A stretch of DNA of 64,000 nt. It comes from Arion vulgaris. Lineage: Eukaryota > Mollusca > Gastropoda > Stylommatophora > Arionidae. The DNA lies in NCBI GenBank assembly GCA_020796225.1, contig CM036754.1, positions 14,151,867 through 14,215,866 of the forward strand, written 5' to 3'. Position numbers and translations under genes: made by a program. The notes under the pieces were generated by a model. It did not search any database, was not told the DNA's origin, and saw only the letters and a list, made by a program, of their open reading frames with translations. Shown here one piece after another: positions 34,901 to 43,482 of this stretch (the stretch's first letter is position 1; each line of letters opens with the position of its first letter).

Positions 34901-37900
34901 CTTATATTTGGTGCTTCTTATCTCTCTGATATTTCTTAGATCCATCCTTTACGTGGGCAACCTTTGACATTGAAACAATTGTAATACATCAACAATTAAA
35001 TCAATATTCTGTTTGTGAACAAATATCAACTTTTTGTTTCTCAGACCTTTCTGAACTTGATTGTTATGATTTGGAAGACGTACGCTACCCTGGAGTGAGA
35101 CAGCCACCTCGTCGTATCAGCTATGACGTCAGCAAACCATATAAGGAACTGGCCACACCATACAGACGTTCACATTCGTTAGCTGAGTTACAGGCAGAGA
35201 GAGAACGTATTAAGTTTGCTAGTCAACCAGCAGGTACATTTCTTCATATTGATCACAATTATATCATCTTTATTGATTTGCTTGTTTATCAGATCATCTT
35301 TATTGATTTGCTTGTTTATCATATCATCTTTATTTATGTGACAATAACTGACGATTGTTACTACAATTCGTTCCAAAATTCGTGAACACACTAAGGTTTA
35401 ATTTGTACGAAATCTACCTGATGGATAAAAGTATTTTTTGCAGGCAGTCTTACATACCTCACGAACATATGAATCCATGTTTAACTTTTTTTTTTTTTAT
35501 TTTCCTTTTTTTTTTTTTCCTTTTTTTTTTTCTTTCGTCCGCTTTCAACTCAGACGAAGTTCCATCTCTGAAACTGATTTTTGCGTGAAAATCTGTTTTC
35601 CAATTTCTTACAATGGCAGCAGCGTGCACATTGTAAATTACTTTACACTGGCAGCCGTGTGCTCAATGTACTCGTAATTAGTATTCCTCGCCATAAAGGC
35701 AGATTTTCTCCGACTTCAGAGGTACTCACGTTATCGTCCTGAGTAAGACCAGGGACTCGAACAAATGCCGGACAGTAGGTTCGAACCCGGGCTATGAGGC
35801 GTCTCACAGCTAGCGGGCCGAGCTACTATCAACTACTCTAGGCAGTCCCCCCATGTTTAACTAATTGGTAGGTAGTTTGGTTGATGTAAAAGCGTTTTTG
35901 TTATATAATTTTGCATAAGCACAACAAAATGATAATCAAAGTTTATAATTTACAGTAATACACAAAATGGTGGTGAATGTTTGCAAAGGCGTATCCCTAT
36001 TACAAATCATAAAAAGTAATTTGATATAGTGAACAAATGTTACATACCACTTCTATCAATGGAAATAAATGGTGTGTGCATACGCCAATAACAATCGTTC
36101 GGATACCGTGTGAAATGATTAATTCCAAGGGATTCTCGATTTTCACTTGCGCTGAATTTCATGTTTAGAACGCAAATGCGTAATTATAGTAAAACTTGAC
36201 TATGGTACTGTTAAACTTCTCATCATCAAGATGTGTATCCTTTATAGGACGTTGCTCTCTTTGCAGCACATCTGAAATTCACTCTTTTGTCTCTAGCCAG
36301 TTCACCCACTTCGTCGATGGTCATATTCATGGTTTCTTTAATATCCTGTCGAAATCTTCTTCTTGGTCTGCCTCTGCGTCCTGGGACCCTGCCCTCTAAT
36401 AGTGTTCTCTCCAGGCCATCGTGACGCTTGATGTGACCAAAGTATCTAATTTTTCTGTATAGTATGTTGTTTATCAGCCAATTGTCTTTAACATTCAGTT
36501 CTTTCAGGACATCTGTGTTCTTTCTTTTTTCTGTTCATGGTATTCGTAAGATCTTTCTGTAGCATTTAATTTCGAAGGACTGGATTTTCGTTCTTGTTGT
36601 TTGTATAATGGTCCATGATTCACAACCATAAGTAGCCACTGGAAGAATTCATGTACTCAATATACATGTTAAACTTCTACATGTATACTAAATCAACATC
36701 GCTGTTATTTTACTAATGACAATAAGTAAAATCTTACAGCACTAAATGTTTTGTTAGCAAAAACAATTTACGAAGGTCGCCACTGTTAACTATAGAAAAA
36801 TGTAAAAATTCAATAATTTCTGTCAAGTGGATGATTTTTATATCGGTCGGTAAAGATGTTCACGAATTTTGGAACGAACTATAGTAGATTGTTAGTGTTA
36901 TGTTATTGTTAGTTGCATACTTACTCATACAATCTGACATATATAAATTTATCTAACTTTTAAAACATTTGTTATTTGTTATTCTCTGTTCTGTTATACC
37001 AGGTCGACAACTTGCCTACTCCCGGAGCGCAGATCGTAGGTCAACTCTGTCCAACTATCTGGTCTCCAATGGGGGGTCATTAGATGAAAGCGGAAATGTC
37101 ATTACAACAGACATCAAGAAAAGTCATCAGGTCAGGTTGTCACAGTAGTCTGTTTACTGATATTTCTAGTGTTACCTGTGAATTGATCTATGTACACGTC
37201 ATTGTTGCTATGTGTTATTATATTTGTTGTTATGTTTTATGTGATTTTGTGTTTGTTAATATCAACGTCCAAATGACTGTTACAAGAGACCTTATGTCTT
37301 GCTGACCAATAATAAAAGTATTTGTTTTGACAGCGACATGCATACGTCCAGCCCAACAGGCCAGCAACTCTCTCGGATCTCAACTTGCAAGATCTGGGAT
37401 CTCGCAATGCCCCGTCTATCACCCCTACAGGAAAGCTGAAGTTGCAGTTACAGTGGTCTCAGGATCAGACTAGTCTTACCGTCATTATTATTGAGGTGAG
37501 TTTGCTGACGTGATAAGAGTTGCTGACATCCTCTGCACGTAGTCTACACATCTGGTGTGTCAGTTATTTGGTGTTTTAGATGGACATCACGGAGTGAGTT
37601 GAAGGTGTGCCAAGTGTGTTGAGAAGAGTGGGACGTGGTATAATGTTTAGGGTTCTATTTGAGAGGACGGGGAGGTTTGTGATGTGTATTTTTTTTCCCC
37701 GATCCAGAAGCACTTGAGCTTTTCAGTTCTTCGGCTCGGTGCCATGGACATCATAACCCTTCGGTTCGGTGCCACGAACACCGTAAATATGGGGAATCTG
37801 TGGCTTTTTCTGCCATCCCGCGGAATTGAACCCGCAAACACACAGAGGGATAGTCACCTGTAGTCCAACGCGCTACGAACATGCTGGGCAGTCGGGCTAG

Positions 37901-40900
37901 AGGGATAGTCACCTGTAGTCCAACGCGCTACGAACACGCTGGGCAGTCGGGCTTGTGATGTGTATAAAGAACAGTAGTTATGCAAGAAAGGCGTTAGGTG
38001 TGTTGTATGATGTATGTTGTTGCAACGCGAGATGTGCTCAAGTAAAGGGTGGTGATATGTATAGCATTTTTTCGATCCAGAAGCACTTGAGCTTTCAGCT
38101 CTTCGGCTCGGTGCCATGGACATCGTAACCCTTCGGTTCGGTGCCACGAACACCGTAAATCTGGAGAACCTGAGACTTTTCTGCCAGCCCGCAGAATTGA
38201 ATCCACACTCACAGAGGGCTTATCACCCGTTGTCCAACGCGCTACGAACACGCTGGGCAGGCGGGCATGTATAGCATTCAGGAACACGAGGTACACTTAG
38301 ATAAAAAATGAGTGGAGGAGGAGATCTATCGGGGCACGAGTACAATGAAGTAGTTCAACAAGAATGAATGCAACTACCTGGTTTTAGCAGCGCATCGTGT
38401 GGTGCCGGGGCCCGCAAGGAAGCAAAGAATAGTACCACTGCAACCTACAAGGCATGTTGTAAGAGGCGACTGATATAGACCATAGGGATGCTACCCTAGT
38501 AAATAAAAAGCAGCGCAGAAATCGGATGTGCTGGCCTACTTGTGGGCGCATAACTGGCACAACGTACAATCGCTCTTAGGCTCAGATCACATACAAATCA
38601 CACAGAGTGGTTTACAAGTGGTCGATGTGGATCGTTCGAAGAAGAAGAAGCAGCACATCGTCTGTTGTTTCTTCTTCTTCATTCTTTAACAGACAACTGA
38701 AATCTGCCCCCTCCCTCAAGCTGAGCTGCTAATTTTTGTTTTGTTTCTTCTATAATTGTCAGTCAATTTCTTGTTTGAAATCTTCTTGCCTATATTTATA
38801 TTCTCCATACAATTGATAGATAGTTGCAACTTTCATCTAACTCCTGCTGTAGTTGCTGCTGTGTATGTTACAACTTTCATCTAACTGCTGTAGTTGCTGC
38901 TGTGTATGTTACAACTTTCATCTAACTCCTGCTGTAGTTGCTGCTGTGTATCTCATCTTTTCTACAAGTAGTCAAAGATCTGCATTTGTTTGTACATTTA
39001 TTTGGCATAAACTTGCTCTGATGCAGATAACCGTCTCTGTTGTTTTGTTTCAGGCCCAGGGTTTGACTATCCCCGGAGTGCCAAAAGAAGTCGAGGTGAA
39101 CCCATACGTCAAAGTCTACTTAATGCCAGGCAGAACATTCAAGTATCGAACCAGAACACTTAGAAATGCCAGGGTAAAGCGCATGCTGTTACGTCATTAT
39201 AACATACTATTGTAATCATCACAATAATTAAACAAACTTGAGTTTTATTGTTTCTCTTGATAACTATTTCAAACGGTTTGTGATTGTGTGGGGGTAAAGT
39301 GTGTATACTCTACATACATGAATGTATGATTGTGTGGGTGTAAAATGTGTGTACTCTACAGACATGAATGTGTGATTGTGTGACTTTTTGAGCTGAGGCG
39401 ATTGTAACATATAGGGCATAGGGGCGGGTGCTAAGAGTAGAGAAAGGTTGTGTGTATATATATGTGTGTGTGTGGCTTAAAAAGCGTTTTCCATATGAAT
39501 ATTAATCCGAGTTTTCAATATTCTGTTTGTTAGGACCCGCTATTCTTGGAAAAGTTTGAGCTTCGAGACTTACGCGACGCCAACGAAAAAGGGGACGTAA
39601 TCAGAGACATGACTATTGTCAACAAAAAAGGGGAAGTAATTGCATGTCTACCTGTTGTTAACGATCGAGGGGAAGTAATCGCAGGTCTTCCTATCGTTAA
39701 CGAGAGAGGGGAAATTATCCCAGACTTACCAGTTGTTAACGAGCGAGGGGAAGTAATAGCAGAATTACCTGTTGTTAACGAGAGAGGGGAAATTATAGAA
39801 GACTTACCTGTTATTAACGAGAGAGGGGAAGTCGTCACAAACCTTCATATACTCAATGAAAAAGAGCATTTGAACACTGGCTTTCCTACAGTCAACAATG
39901 GGCATACTAACAGAGACCTTCCTACAGTCAACAATGGGCATACTAACAGAGACCTTCCAACAGTCAACGAGAATGAGTATGTCAGCAAAGACCATCCTGT
40001 TGTAAATCAGACGATATATGCGAACAAAGACCTTTCATCAATGAACGGGCGAAAGTATCCTAGCAAAGATAGTCCTGTTGTAAGCGGACGAGGGTATACG
40101 ACGCTTGAGTTTCAAGTCAACTCCTCACATCACATCAGCCGACGTCACCTTGTTGGTGTAGCTTCCCTCAAACTGAATGAACTGGATACGACCTCTGGTC
40201 AAGTAGAGCTGCTGGTCACTCCACAAACCATACACAAGGTGAGTTTTGTCTGAGTGTTGTGTATAAACTAAGGTTATAATTATCGTGTCACTATCAACGG
40301 GCTCCCAATGAGGTCATTACCTTGTAGTGGTGGGAAGCTTGTGTACACACGTCACTACATTGTAGTGGTGGGAAGCTTGTGTACCACGTCACTACCTTGT
40401 AGTGGTGGGGAGCTTGTGTACCACGTCACTATCATGTAGTGGTGGGGAGCTTGTGTACCTCTATGATCTGCACAGCTATACTCACTAGAGCTTTGCTCCT
40501 GGTAGGGATCACCCATGTCAGACGGCTTGAAGGACAGAGGACAGATAAATTGTGAATCCTTGGTCCTCCTGGTCGGGATGGGAGGGGAAGGGAGTTTATA
40601 ATAAAATAATATAAAGCCCATAACCCGTTAGGGTTGTAGGGGTGTCACTGTGGAGACATCAGCACGACATGAGTCTCTGTCCTTCAACTCTTCGAGCAAG
40701 TGTGGAGAAACTTGGAAAGAGTTTACAAGTGGGTGATTGATATAACCCATTTCTGAGAAAAATCATGGATAAAAAATATTTTTGATAAAAATTATAGATG
40801 TTAAAAAATGAATGAAATAGTTCCATCTAATATGATGTTTGTTGTCTTTGAGAAATCCTGCGATAACATGTACAAGGATTCTCTATGGGAGATACTCCGT

Positions 40901-43437
40901 TGCCTGTACATGGAATCTCTATGGGAGATACTCCACAACCTGCATAGGGAATCTCTATGGGAAATACTTCAGCGTTATGAAATGCAAGCAAAAATAGTTA
41001 GTGTAATTAAAGCATTATATGCAGACTTTGTGTCAAATAGTATGCAATAGCTATCTGACCAAGTGCTTTAAGATCACAACAGGAGTTAGACAGGGGCGTT
41101 TTATTTTATCATTCTTGTATAACCTTGTCATAGACTGGCTGATGAAAGATAGACCATAAAGGATAACAGCAGAGACATTCGATGAACACTTATCTCAGTA
41201 CTGGAAGATTTGCTTTATGCAGACGATATTAGTCTTCTAAAAATGGTTCTAAAGCCGAAAGATTGACTTCATTGCACCGGGTTTACCCCATATGGCTCGG
41301 TCCTCTCCGCAGAAATGGCACGCCACCTGCCGAGAGTATTGCACAAAGCATGAACTCCGTAGCTCCAGCAACAATCCTAGAGGTCTCTGGAAAAAAACTG
41401 TAGTCGTGAACAGAACGGCGCGGTCCGGATTCGAACCCACGACCATCGACTCACAAGGCAAAGGGCTTAACCACTTAGTCACATAGACCCCAATTACATC
41501 AACTACATTGGTCTTCTAGTCAGTCGATACGAGGATGCTGAAACGAAAGTAGATACGCTTTTCAGAACATCTCAAACAATTACATTTAAAGTTAGTATTA
41601 CAAAACAAATATGTGCGTCTGATGTAGTTGATACATCAACTAATATGTGCGTCTGATGTAGTTGATATATCAACTGATGTGTGCGTCTGATGTAGTTAAT
41701 ACATCAACTGATATGTGCGTCTGATGTAGTTGATATATCAACTGATGTGTGCGTCTGATGTAGTTGATACATCAACCGATGTGTGCGTCTGATGTAGTTG
41801 ATACATCAACCGATGTGTGAGCCTGATGTAGTTGATACATCAACTGATGTGTGAGCCTGATGTAGTTCTGCGTTTGATGTGTAAGATATGTAATGACAGT
41901 TAACTGTTCCTCAGATGCGCCAGGGCGACCTCCGAATAGCTGCATGTTACCAGCCTGTGGCAGGAAAGATTACCTTCAATATTGTGGAAGCTAGGAATCT
42001 TCCTAAGGTCTCGCTCTTGGGATCAACAAGTATGGGTCTACTAACATTCTTCTTTTCATAGTTATCGCTGTCATCATTTTCATTGTTGTAAAATACCATG
42101 AAATACAACATCAGATTTGCACTCACACCCACTACTACATCAGTCAACACACCCACTACTACATCAGTCAACACACCCACTACTACATCAGTCAACACAC
42201 CCACTACTACATCAGTCAACACACCACTACTACATCAGTCAACACACCCACTACTACATCAGTCAACACACCCACTACTACATCAGTCAACACACCCACT
42301 ACTACATCAGTCAACACACCCACTACTACATCAGTCAACACACCCACTACTACATCAGTCAACACACCCACTACTACATCAGTCAACACACCCACTACTA
42401 CATCAGTCAACACACCCACTACTACATCAGTCAACACACCCACTACTACATCAGTCAACACACCCACTACTACATCAGTCAACACACCCACTACTACATC
42501 AGTCAACACACCCACTACTACATCAGTCAACACACCCACTACTACATCAGTCAACACACCCACTACTACATCAGTCCAACACACCACTACTACATCAGTC
42601 AACACACCCACTACTACATCAGTCAACACACCCACTACTACATCAGTCAACACACCACTACTACATCAGTCAACACACCCACTACTACATCAGTCAACAC
42701 ACCCAAGCATACTAAGTATTGATATTCGTTGCCACATAAATCCTTACCTGCACTTAGAACAAAGAGTCTCAGCCACATTTAGAACAAAGAGTCTCAGCCA
42801 CATTTAGAACAAAGTCTCAGCCACACTTAGAACAAAGAGTCTCAGCCACATTTAGAACAAAGTCTCAGCCACACATAGAACAAAGTCTCAGCCACACATA
42901 GAACAAAGTCTCAGCCACACTTAGAACAAAGTCTCAGCCACACATAGAACAAAGTCTCAGCCACACATAGAACAAAAAGCATCAGCCACACTTAAAACAA
43001 AGAGTCTCATCCACACTTAGAGCAAAGAGTCTCAGTCACACTTAGAGCAAAGAGTCTCAGCCACACATAGAACAAAGAGCATCATCCACACATAGAACAA
43101 AGAGCATCAGCCACACATAGAACAAAGAGTCTCAACCACACATAGAACAAAAAGTCTCAACCACACATAGAACAAAAAGCCTCAGATACATAACCATCTA
43201 AACAGCCTCAGCCTCATATAAAGCGATTAGTGTGTATGTGTGAGTAGGAACACTTATTTGTAGTATGAAATGTGATGCGTGTGTGTGTTTATGATAGCAT
43301 GCGCCAGTATGTGAGTGTATGTAAATGTGTGTGTGTGTGAGGGGACAGTTAGTGAGTCTGTTTATTTATGATTGTATGTAACATATTTGTTGTCGTGCTT
43401 GTATGTATGTGGTCATGTTTGACTGTGTGATTAAGTA

Positions 43438-43482
<45 letters not shown>

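Noticed and set aside
34225..34945. Open frames of 225-234 codons on both strands
   Set aside because: 30-bp intronic array between exons 3 and 4 of the C2 gene; no matching phase or splice sites.
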